From Gallionellaceae bacterium (lineage in GTDB: Bacteria; Pseudomonadota; Gammaproteobacteria; Burkholderiales; Gallionellaceae): DNA of 5,881 nt. Of this stretch, positions 1 through 4,910 are shown piece after piece (the stretch's first letter is position 1; each line of letters begins with the position of its first letter). The position numbers and the translations under genes are program-made. The stretch lies in the NCBI GenBank assembly GCA_031277195.1, contig JAITMU010000156.1:1-5881 (forward strand), read 5' to 3'. Under the pieces are notes generated by a model that saw only the letters and a list, made by a program, of their open reading frames with translations, was not told the DNA's origin and did not search any database.

Positions 1-1329
1 CATGTTCTCAATCAAAATCGAGCCGCACCGCCGCGAGCCTTGCACCAGCACGTCATTCCCCACTGCGGCGATCTGTCGGTACATCTCTTTCAAATTTCCG
101 GCGATGGTGATTTCTTCGACCGGATATTGAATCTCGCCATGCTCCACCCAGAACCCCGCCGCGCCGCGTGAGTAGTCGCCGGTGACGTGGTTCACGCCCT
201 GACCGAGCAGTTCTGTGACGAGCAGGCCGCGATCCATTTGTTTCAGCAGTCCGTCGAAATCCAGCTTGCCGGGACGCGCGATCAGGTTGTGCGTGCCGCC
301 TGCGTTGCCGGTGGTTTTCATGCCGAGTTTGCGCGCGGAATAACTGCCGAGAAAATAACCTTGCAGCACGCCGCCATCAACAATCGCGCGGCGCTGCGTG
401 CGCACGCCTTCGTCGTCAAACCCGCCGCTGGCGAGGCCGCGCGGGATGCCGGGGTCGTCGTCAATGTGGATGTGCGGGGCGAACACCGGCTTGCCGAGTT
501 GGTCGAGCAGGAAGGAGGATTTGCGGTACAAACTACCGCCGCTCACCGCGCCGACGAAGTGGCCGAGCAGGCTGGCGGCGACCGGCGCTTCATACAGCAC
601 CGGCACTTGCATGGTGCCGAGGCGGCGCGATTTCAGGCGGCGCAGCGCGCGTTCTGCGGCGATGCGTCCGATCTCGTCCACGCGCAGAATTTCCGCCGCG
701 TTGCGCGCTTCGCCGTACCAGTAATCGCGCTGCATCGCGTCGCCCTTGCCCGCGATCACGGCGCAACTGACGCTGTGGCGCGAAGTCGGAAAACCGGCCA
801 TGAAGCCCAGACTGTTCGCGGCGATGAAATGCGCTTCATGCACGTTGACCGTCGCGCCTTCCGAATTGGCGATGCGCTTGTCGCGCGCAAACGCCGCGTC
901 CTCGCATTCGCGCGCCAGATCTATGGCCTGCTCAACCTCCAGATGCCAGGGGTGATAGAGATCGAGATCGGGAAATTCCGTCGCCAGTTCCGCCTTGTCC
1001 GGCAGACCGGCACAGTCGTCGCTGGCGGTGTGGCGGGCGATGGCGAGCGCGGCATCCACCGTGTCGCGCATCGCCTGCGGCGAAAAATCGGAGGTGCTGG
1101 CGTTGCCGCGCCGCTGACCGAGATACACGCTGACCACCAGATTCTTGTCGCGGTTGTATTCGATGGTTTCCACCGCGCCACGCCGCACGGTGACGCCCTG
1201 ACCGAATCCGTCGGACACTTCCACCGCAGTGGCGGACGCGCCTTGTTTTTTGGCGTAGCGCAACAAGTCGTGTGCGATCTCGCGCAGGGTGGCATCGGAG
1301 TGGGAGAAGCGTTGGTCGGGTGTGTTCAT
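1..1329 (-). CDS. pmbA: Metallopeptidase-family subunit PmbA/TldE (3' end cut by window edge)
   Basis: Reading the minus strand from the ATG at 1329-1327 gives 443 open codons to the window edge. Family knowledge: PmbA (TldE) pairs with TldD in a cytoplasmic heterodimeric peptidase that matures microcin B17-type peptides and degrades the CcdA antitoxin; the zinc-binding HExxxH motif belongs to TldD. Consistent with this, the translation has no HExxxH; HEAHF at residues 164-168 is not that motif. Family hallmarks are visible: YFLGSYSARKLGMKTTGNAG (about 325-344), GVNHVTGDYSRGAAGFWVE (about 378-396), ITIAGNLKEMY (407-417) and a terminal CGSILIENM. E. coli PmbA is about 450 residues, so probably fewer than ten codons lie outside. 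An in-frame TAG upstream (minus strand, about 1347-1345) supports this ATG, although TTG and CTG codons lie between. No strong Shine-Dalgarno precedes it. It is divergent from darP, as in E. coli. The full-length match leaves little room for another identity. Confidence 0.95.
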   Translation of the reverse strand, partial: MNTPDQRFSHSDATLREIAHDLLRYAKKQGASATAVEVSDGFGQGVTVRRGAVETIEYNRDKNLVVSVYLGQRRGNASTSDFSPQAMRDTVDAALAIARHTASDDCAGLPDKAELATEFPDLDLYHPWHLEVEQAIDLARECEDAAFARDKRIANSEGATVNVHEAHFIAANSLGFMAGFPTSRHSVSCAVIAGKGDAMQRDYWYGEARNAAEILRVDEIGRIAAERALRRLKSRRLGTMQVPVLYEAPVAASLLGHFVGAVSGGSLYRKSSFLLDQLGKPVFAPHIHIDDDPGIPRGLASGGFDDEGVRTQRRAIVDGGVLQGYFLGSYSARKLGMKTTGNAGGTHNLIARPGKLDFDGLLKQMDRGLLVTELLGQGVNHVTGDYSRGAAGFWVEHGEIQYPVEEITIAGNLKEMYRQIAAVGNDVLVQGSRRCGSILIENM

Positions 1330-1350
1330 GATTTGCAGATTCAAAACCTA

Positions 1351-1447
1351 TTCACCACAGAGACACAGAGGAAACCCATCCCCACCCTCACCCTCCCCTT
1401 GAAGGGGAGGGAAGTTTTTCTCTGTGCCTCTGTGTCTCTGTGGTGAA
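1351..1447 (+). repeat. Palindromic repeat A, copy 1 (97 bp, MITE-like)
   Basis: The outer arms are a perfect 21-bp inverted repeat: 1351-1371 (TTCACCACAGAGACACAGAG then G) against 1427-1447. Inside lies a perfect 10-bp hairpin, CCCTCCCCTT (1391-1400) and AAGGGGAGGG (1402-1411), followed on the plus strand by AAGTTTTT. The element contains no gene. It is nearly identical to the reverse complement of copy 2 at 2045-2142, with four substitutions and one 1-base indel. From memory, sequences translating to HHRDTEAQR-like peptides recur in many environmental bacterial genomes and are often mis-annotated as proteins. The copy sits between pmbA and darP, directly in the pmbA 5' leader. Confidence 0.9.
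1391..1419 (+). terminator. Terminator-like hairpin with T-run inside repeat A copy 1
   Basis: A GC-rich 10-bp perfect stem (1391-1400 with 1402-1411) is followed after two A and one G by five T (1415-1419), the layout of an intrinsic terminator on the plus strand. No plus-strand gene lies upstream, so if active it would stop antisense transcription coming out of pmbA before it enters darP. In the minus direction, the sense of pmbA, the hairpin has no T-run. The shape belongs to the repeat family and may have no termination role here. Confidence 0.3.
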
Positions 1448-1463
1448 AGTTTTTTGCCCTTCG

Positions 1464-1492
1464 ATTTTTAACGGAAACCGTTATCATATCAA
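1464..1492 (-). promoter_or_regulatory. Candidate pmbA promoter (sigma-70 type)
   Basis: On the minus strand, TTGATA (1492-1487; 5 of 6 to TTGACA) is separated by exactly 17 bases from AAAAAT (1469-1464; 4 of 6 to TATAAT). Transcription would start near 1457, giving a leader of roughly 128 bases that contains the whole of repeat A copy 1. This is inferred from consensus matching by eye; the -10 match is weak. Confidence 0.35.
1470..1487. promoter_or_regulatory. Palindrome AACGG-AAA-CCGTT overlapping divergent promoter elements; candidate operator
   Basis: AACGG (1470-1474) and CCGTT (1478-1482) form a short inverted repeat. It fills the spacer of the candidate pmbA promoter and runs into TATCAT (1482-1487), a 5-of-6 match to a -10 box placed about 28 bases before the darP ATG. 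No convincing -35 was found for the darP direction. A protein bound here could affect both genes. The arms are only 5 bp, so chance is a real alternative; no known regulator motif was recognised. Confidence 0.25.
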
Positions 1493-1515
1493 CATCCGCT
1501 TTCCATTTCGCCACC

Positions 1516-2106
1516 ATGCGCCGCCATCCCGAAGAAACCGCCGACACCGCAGACGACGCGCCGCTCAGCAAAACCAAAGTCAAGCAACAAATGCTGGCCT
1601 TGCAGGAACTCGGCGAGCAACTGGTCGCGCTGGGCGATGACCGTCTGCGCGAACTGGATCTGCCTGAGCGCTTGCTTGACGCCATCCGCGAGATGAAAAA
1701 GATCGGCAAGTTCGGCGCGCAGCGGCGGCAGATGCAATTCATTGGCCGCTTGATGCGCGAGGTGGAGCCTGAACCCATCATCGCCAAACTGGAAATCTGG
1801 AACGGCACATCGCGCCAGCACACCGCTTATCTGCATCGCCTGGAACGCTGGCGCGACCGGCTGCTGGAAAGCGACGCCGCGCTGACGGAATTGCTGGCCG
1901 AACATCCCGGCGCCGACGCGCAACGCCTGCGCGCCTTGATCCGCAACGCGCAAAAGGAAAAGGAATTGATGAAACCACCGAAAAATTATCGGGAGATTTT
2001 TCAGGTGTTGCGGGAAATTTTGCCGGAGGAAACGGCTAAGACCATTCACCACAGAGACACAGAGACACAGAGAAAAACTTCCCCTCCCCTTCAAGGGGAG
2101 GGTTAG
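1516..2106 (+). CDS. darP: Ribosome-associated protein DarP/YjgA (50S assembly factor), with repeat-encoded C-terminal tail
   Basis: Encodes 196 residues. Family knowledge: DarP (YjgA, DUF615) is a small helical protein that binds pre-50S particles and aids 23S rRNA maturation near the peptidyl transferase centre. Family features seen: SKTKVKQQMLALQELGEQLV (18-37), the basic stretch GAQRRQMQFIGRLMRE (67-82), ERWRDRLL (110-117), AQRLRALIRNAQKE (135-148) and a closing helix REIFQVLREILPEE (159-172). The usual length is about 170-185 residues. Here residues 177-196 and the TAG stop (2104-2106) are encoded by repeat A copy 2, so the native C-terminus was extended or replaced. The ATG gives the expected N-terminus (acidic stretch, then SKTKVK), but there is no clear Shine-Dalgarno. 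Divergent from pmbA, as in E. coli, with a possible -10 TATCAT at 1482-1487. Identity is secure; the true end of the functional protein is not. Confidence 0.93.
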   Translation: MRRHPEETADTADDAPLSKTKVKQQMLALQELGEQLVALGDDRLRELDLPERLLDAIREMKKIGKFGAQRRQMQFIGRLMREVEPEPIIAKLEIWNGTSRQHTAYLHRLERWRDRLLESDAALTELLAEHPGADAQRLRALIRNAQKEKELMKPPKNYREIFQVLREILPEETAKTIHHRDTETQRKTSPPLQGEG

Positions 2107-2142
2107 GGTGGGGATGGGTTTCCTTTGTATCTCTGTGGTGAA
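2045..2142 (-). repeat. Palindromic repeat A, copy 2 (98 bp, inverted relative to copy 1)
   Basis: Read on the minus strand it matches copy 1 end to end: 93 of 97 aligned bases are identical, plus a 1-base indel. The outer arms (2045-2065 and 2122-2142) pair at 18 of 21 positions; the inner hairpin arms 2082-2091 and 2093-2102 are perfect. Its left part is translated as the last 20 residues of darP. The T-run after the hairpin lies on the minus strand, so it is not an intrinsic terminator for darP, though the stem could protect the darP mRNA 3' end. Confidence 0.9.
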
Positions 2143-2150
2143 AAGTTTTC

Positions 2151-2158
2151 AGGAGAGG
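2151..2158 (+). promoter_or_regulatory. Strong Shine-Dalgarno AGGAGAGG before a short leader ORF
   Basis: AGGAGAGG ends three bases before the ATG at 2162, leaving the AGGAG core seven bases away. It is one of the best ribosome-binding sites in the window, yet it precedes a 27-codon ORF rather than a recognised gene. The carboxylesterase ATG at 2252 has only GAAAGG, 12 bases upstream. Confidence 0.4.
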
Positions 2159-2161
2159 ACG

Positions 2162-2245
2162 ATGCAATTTAATTTTTCTTTTCTACGCTGTTCTCCGTTT
2201 TTGTCTTTCTCTGTGCCTCTGTGTCTCTGTGGTGAAAGGTTTTAA
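2162..2245 (+). CDS. Possible 27-residue leader ORF upstream of the carboxylesterase
   Basis: ATG at 2162 after AGGAGAGG opens a 27-residue ORF (starting MQFNFSFLRC, ending CGERF) that stops with TAA at 2243-2245. The stop is six bases before the carboxylesterase ATG and in the same frame. The peptide is hydrophobic with three cysteines. About the last 12 residues come from the half-copy of repeat A. It resembles no family known to me. It could couple translation into the downstream gene, or be a start site left over from sequence disrupted by the repeat, or be chance. The carboxylesterase does not need it, because its own start gives a complete family N-terminus. Confidence 0.25.
   Translation: MQFNFSFLRCSPFLSFSVPLCLCGERF
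2206..2238 (+). repeat. Repeat A, solo right half-copy
   Basis: These 33 bases are identical to 1417-1449 of copy 1 (right arm and adjoining bases, including CTCTGTGTCTCTGTGGTGAA). No left arm or inner hairpin accompanies it, so it cannot fold like the full copies. It lies immediately upstream of the carboxylesterase start and only 63 bases after the end of copy 2, suggesting a truncated second insertion or a deletion product. Confidence 0.8.
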
Positions 2246-2251
2246 AATCTC

Positions 2252-2947
2252 ATGACCCCCATCGAACCCATCATCTGGGAAAGCGCCCCCTCGCCCCGGC
2301 ACACAATCATCTGGCTGCACGGCCTCGGCGCGGACGGCAGTGATTTCGTGCCGGTCGCGCAGGCGATGCAACTGCCGGTCGCGGTACGCTACATTTTTCC
2401 CCACGCACCGCATCGCCCGATCACGATTAACGGCGGCTATGTCATGCGCGGCTGGTACGACATTCTCTCCGCCGATTTTTCCGCCCGCCTTGAAACCGGC
2501 AACGCCGGATTGACGGATGTGGACGGCATACGCGCGTCGCAAGCAGTGGTTGAGGAATTGATCGCGCAGGAAAAGCAGCGCGGCATCGCGGCAAAAAATA
2601 TTTTTCTGGCGGGATTTTCGCAAGGCGGCGCGATCATTTTGTACGCGGGTTTGCGCCACGCGGAACCGCTCGGCGGTTTGATCGCGCTGTCCACATATTT
2701 GCCGCTGGCGGATCGAACCGCGGCGGAAATTCACGCAACCCCGCCGGTTTTTATCGGACATGGGCGTGAGGACACAATCATTCCTTCTGCGGCGGGCAAG
2801 CGGTCGGCCAAGACGCTTGCCGAATTGGGATGCGCGGTGGAATGGCATGACTATCCGATGCCGCATTCGGTGTGCATGGAAGAACTGCGCGATCTTCAGG
2901 ATTGGCTCATTCGCCGCACGACAATATCAACTTTGCAGGCTGGGTAG
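2252..2947 (+). CDS. Alpha/beta-hydrolase carboxylesterase (phospholipase/carboxylesterase, EstB-like family)
   Basis: Encodes 231 residues, close to the usual 215-230 of this family (Abhydrolase_2, with EstB and acyl-protein-thioesterase-like members). It is expected to hydrolyse short-chain carboxylic esters in the cytoplasm; the physiological substrate is unknown and no signal peptide is seen. Visible features: WLHGLGADGSDF (21-32) carrying the oxyanion-hole region, RYIFPHAPHRPIT (46-58), GGYVMRGWYD (61-70), the nucleophile elbow GFSQGG (121-126) with Ser123, GHGREDTIIP (169-178) with Asp174, and MPHSVC (203-208) with His205, so the triad is complete. The last residues (about 226-231) and the TAG stop (2945-2947) fall in or next to repeat B, which begins near 2937. 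An in-frame TAA seven bases upstream of the ATG fixes the N-terminal limit. It may be transcribed with darP or from its own promoter; none is clear. Confidence 0.9.
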   Translation: MTPIEPIIWESAPSPRHTIIWLHGLGADGSDFVPVAQAMQLPVAVRYIFPHAPHRPITINGGYVMRGWYDILSADFSARLETGNAGLTDVDGIRASQAVVEELIAQEKQRGIAAKNIFLAGFSQGGAIILYAGLRHAEPLGGLIALSTYLPLADRTAAEIHATPPVFIGHGREDTIIPSAAGKRSAKTLAELGCAVEWHDYPMPHSVCMEELRDLQDWLIRRTTISTLQAG

Positions 2948-3045
2948 AGCGCAGTTTCGTAGGCTGGGTAGAGCGCAGCGAAACCCAGCAGGTTCGGCGA
3001 ATATCCCGCATCGCTGGGTTTCGCTGCGCTCTACCCAGCCTACGA
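2937..3045. repeat. Palindromic repeat B: 33-bp perfect inverted arms plus a partial direct copy
   Basis: Arms 2957-2989 and 3013-3045 are perfect reverse complements (core GGCTGGGTAGAGCGCAGCG) around a 23-base spacer. In front, AGGCTGGGTAGAGCGCAG occurs at 2937-2954 and again at 2961-2978, an 18-base direct repeat with a 24-base period, indicating a partial tandem or nested copy. The first copy supplies the carboxylesterase stop codon. No ORF of its own. From memory, this family (translations containing GWVERSETQ) is dispersed in many proteobacterial genomes and is a frequent source of spurious proteins. As RNA it would form a very stable stem between the carboxylesterase and bpt, but without a T-run. 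Confidence 0.9.
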
Positions 3046-3072
3046 GGCCGCCCAAATTGATACACTAGGCAC

Positions 3073-3915
3073 ATGAATCCGTTTGACGACCTTTCCCTCT
3101 CGACGCCGCAGTTTTATCTGACCGCGCCGTATCCGTGCAGCTACCTGCCGCGGCGCGCGGCGCGTTCGCAGGTGGTCACGCCCGGCTCGCCGATGACGAC
3201 GGCGATTTATACGGGACTGGTGCAGCGCGGCTTTCGTCGCAGCGGCACCTACACCTACCGGCCACGCTGCGACGGCTGCCGCGCATGCGTGCCGGTGCGC
3301 GTCCCCGTCGCAGATTTCGCCCCCAACCGCGCGCAACGCCGCGCGATACAGCGTCACCAACAACTTGAAGTGTCATTTCATCCGCTGCGCTACAACGACG
3401 AGCATTTTGCTTTGTACCAGCGCTACCAGATCGCGCGTCACGACGACGACGGCATGGAGGGCGTCGATCAATACCGCAGCTTCATGCTGCAAAGCCAGAT
3501 CGATTCCGTGCTGGTGGAATTTCGCGAACAGGGCGCGTTGCGCATGGTGAGCTTGATCGACGCGCTCGACGACGGCCTGTCATCGGTTTACACCTTCTAC
3601 GACCCGGACGTGGCAAACGCCAGCTACGGCACATACAACATCACCTGGCAAATTGATTTGTGCCGCCGCATGGGGCTGGATTATTTGTATCTCGGTTACT
3701 GGATCGCCGAGAGCGACAAGATGGCGTACAAGGCGAATTTTCAGCCGCTGCAGAAATTGGTGGAGGGTGAGTGGACAAACTTGCCATCTACTCCCTCTCC
3801 CTTGATGGGAGAGGGTCGGGGAGAGGGTGAAAAGTGCATCGCCGCGCTGCCCCCTCTCCCCAACCCCTCTCCCACGAGGGGCGAGGGGCTTTGTGAGGCA
3901 AAGGATTGCAATTGA
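3073..3915 (+). CDS. bpt: Aspartate/glutamate leucyltransferase (N-degron pathway), with repeat-encoded tail
   Basis: Encodes 280 residues. Family knowledge: Bpt moves leucine from Leu-tRNA to N-terminal Asp or Glu, marking proteins for ClpS/ClpAP degradation; it belongs to the arginyl-transferase (ATE) family. Seen: N-terminal PCSYLP (21-26) and CDGCRACVPVRV (66-77), holding the conserved cysteines 22, 66, 69 and 72; YQRYQIARH (115-123); YTFYDPD (173-179); GTYNITWQI (186-194); and YLYLGYWIAESDKMAYKANF (204-223) followed by QPLQKLV. These cover both ATE domains. Relatives end near the EGEWTNLP position (about 238); residues from about 239 on are translated from repeat C and look non-native. 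The ATG lies 27 bases after repeat B with only a weak ribosome site. The TGA stop (3913-3915) overlaps the pyrD start as TTGA. Arginyl specificity cannot be excluded from sequence alone, but bacterial members of this type are leucyltransferases. Confidence 0.93.
   Translation: MNPFDDLSLSTPQFYLTAPYPCSYLPRRAARSQVVTPGSPMTTAIYTGLVQRGFRRSGTYTYRPRCDGCRACVPVRVPVADFAPNRAQRRAIQRHQQLEVSFHPLRYNDEHFALYQRYQIARHDDDGMEGVDQYRSFMLQSQIDSVLVEFREQGALRMVSLIDALDDGLSSVYTFYDPDVANASYGTYNITWQIDLCRRMGLDYLYLGYWIAESDKMAYKANFQPLQKLVEGEWTNLPSTPSPLMGEGRGEGEKCIAALPPLPNPSPTRGEGLCEAKDCN
3788..3889. repeat. Repeat C cluster: CCCTCTCCC/GGGAGAGGG hairpins inside the bpt 3' end
   Basis: Three stems are visible: CCCTCTCCC (3793-3801) with GGGAGAGGG (3807-3815), loop TTGAT; GGGGAGAGGG (3818-3827) pairing with CCCTCTCCCC (3852-3861); and an imperfect stem across about 3864-3888. 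The whole block is free of stop codons in the bpt frame and is read as a Pro/Gly/Ser-rich tail. From memory, this family, with PLSPTPLPRGERG-like translations, is widespread in proteobacterial intergenic regions. Its usual position is between genes, so its place inside an ORF suggests insertion at or over the old bpt stop. Confidence 0.85.
3901..3905 (+). promoter_or_regulatory. Shine-Dalgarno AAGGA that decides the pyrD start
   Basis: AAGGA ends directly before the TTG at 3906 but six bases before the TTG at 3912. Only the second spacing is normal, so 3912 is preferred as the pyrD start. The site lies inside the last codons of bpt, allowing coupled translation. Confidence 0.6.
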
Positions 3916-4910
3916 TCTACCCCCTCCTCCGCCCCCTGCTGTTTTCCCTCGACCCGGAAACCGCTCACTACGCCACGCTGGACGCGCTGAAAGCCGCGCA
4001 CACGCTGCTTCGCAAGCCGCGTCTCGCCGACAAGCCGCGCGCGGTGATGGGGCTGGAATTTCCCAATCCGGTCGGGCTTGCCGCCGGTCTGGACAAAAAC
4101 GGCGCGTACATCGACGCGCTCGCCGCGCTGGGTTTTGGCTTCATCGAAATCGGCACCGTCACGCCGCGTCCGCAAAGCGGCAATCCCAAACCGCGTTTGT
4201 TCCGTCTGCCGCAGGCGCGCGGCATCATCAACCGCATGGGCTTCAACAATCTCGGCGTGGATGCGCTGATTGAAAACGTGAAGCGCGCGAAATACACGGG
4301 CATCCTCGGCATCAACATCGGCAAGAATGCCGACACGCCGATTGAACACGCGGCGAATGATTACCTGACCTGCTTGCGCAAAGTTTATCTCCACGCCAGT
4401 TACGTCGCCGTCAACATCTCCTCGCCGAACACGAAAAACCTGCGCCAGTTGCAGGGCGCGGACGAGCTGGATTCGCTGCTCGCGCAACTGAAGGCGGAAC
4501 AGGAAACGCTCGCCGGTCTGCATGAAAAATATGTGCCGCTGGCAGTGAAAATCGCGCCCGATCTGAACAGCGAACGGATCAAGCAAATCGCCGGACTGCT
4601 GACGCGCCATCGCATCGACGGCGTGATCGCCACCAACACCACGCTGTCGCGCGATGGCGTGGAAAACCTGAAACACGGCCATGAAACCGGCGGACTTTCC
4701 GGCGCGCCCGTGCGCGAAAAATCCACCGCCGTGATTCACCAACTCGCCGCCGAACTGCAAGGCGCGCTGCCCATCATCGGCGTCGGCGGCATCCTCAGCG
4801 GCGCGGACGCGGCGGAGAAAATTCGCGCGGGCGCTGCGCTGGTGCAGATTTACACCGGCATGATTTATCGCGGCCCGGAACTGGTAAGGGAGGCGATCGA
4901 AGCGATATGA
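3912..4910 (+). CDS. pyrD: Dihydroorotate dehydrogenase (quinone), class 2
   Basis: Encodes 332 residues from TTG at 3912; E. coli PyrD has 336. It oxidises dihydroorotate to orotate with FMN and passes electrons to membrane quinones, the fourth step of UMP synthesis. Seen: a short N-terminal amphipathic segment IYPLLRPLLFSLDPE (2-16), typical of membrane-attached class 2 enzymes; GLAAGLDKNG (55-64); IEIGTVTPRPQ (78-88); INRMGFNNLG (106-115); NISSPNT (168-174), where Ser171 aligns with the catalytic Ser175 of E. coli; IATNTTLSR; and the C-terminal GVGGI and IYTGMIYRGP that bind the FMN phosphate. Start choice: TTG 3912 gives MIYPLLR, matching the family N-terminus MYYPF, and has AAGGA six bases upstream; TTG 3906 would add two residues with no spacing for the ribosome site. 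No nearby ATG fits. The TTG overlaps the bpt TGA by two bases, and its own TGA overlaps the next ATG. Confidence 0.96.
   Translation: MIYPLLRPLLFSLDPETAHYATLDALKAAHTLLRKPRLADKPRAVMGLEFPNPVGLAAGLDKNGAYIDALAALGFGFIEIGTVTPRPQSGNPKPRLFRLPQARGIINRMGFNNLGVDALIENVKRAKYTGILGINIGKNADTPIEHAANDYLTCLRKVYLHASYVAVNISSPNTKNLRQLQGADELDSLLAQLKAEQETLAGLHEKYVPLAVKIAPDLNSERIKQIAGLLTRHRIDGVIATNTTLSRDGVENLKHGHETGGLSGAPVREKSTAVIHQLAAELQGALPIIGVGGILSGADAAEKIRAGAALVQIYTGMIYRGPELVREAIEAI
4886..4893 (+). promoter_or_regulatory. AAGGGAGG ribosome-binding site for the phosphotransacylase gene
   Basis: The purine-rich AAGGGAGG inside the last codons of pyrD ends 13 bases before the ATG at 4907. The spacing is longer than usual, so initiation probably relies partly on ribosomes finishing pyrD at the ATGA overlap. 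Confidence 0.4.

Noticed and set aside
164..1329. HEAHF in PmbA as a metal-binding HExxxH motif
   Set aside because: The second histidine is not at the required position, and the family's metal site is in the partner TldD.
187..1446. Long plus-strand ORF of 419 codons opposite pmbA
   Set aside because: It is the antisense shadow of pmbA, whose translation matches its family over full length. This ORF's end is translated repeat A and it matches no family.
1489..2094. Minus-strand ORF beginning in repeat A and running through darP
   Set aside because: Its start lies in the repeat and the rest is antisense to darP; the HHRDTE/CLCVSVV-type peptides are repeat artefacts.
1351..2238. Repeat A copies as a CRISPR-like array
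   Set aside because: The spacing is unequal (about 600 and 60 bases), copies are inverted and palindromic, and a conserved gene lies between them.
2183..2866. Minus-strand ORF of 227 codons opposite the carboxylesterase
   Set aside because: Shadow of a gene with an intact catalytic triad; its end is repeat A in translation.
3056..3066. TTGATA or TACACT before bpt as a promoter
   Set aside because: TACACT would place the transcript start on the ATG with no matching -35, and TTGATA would put its -10 inside the gene; both are likely chance.
3741..4760. Minus-strand ORF of 339 codons opposite pyrD
   Set aside because: Antisense shadow of pyrD and the repeat C block; kept open by high GC and codon bias, with no recognisable protein features.
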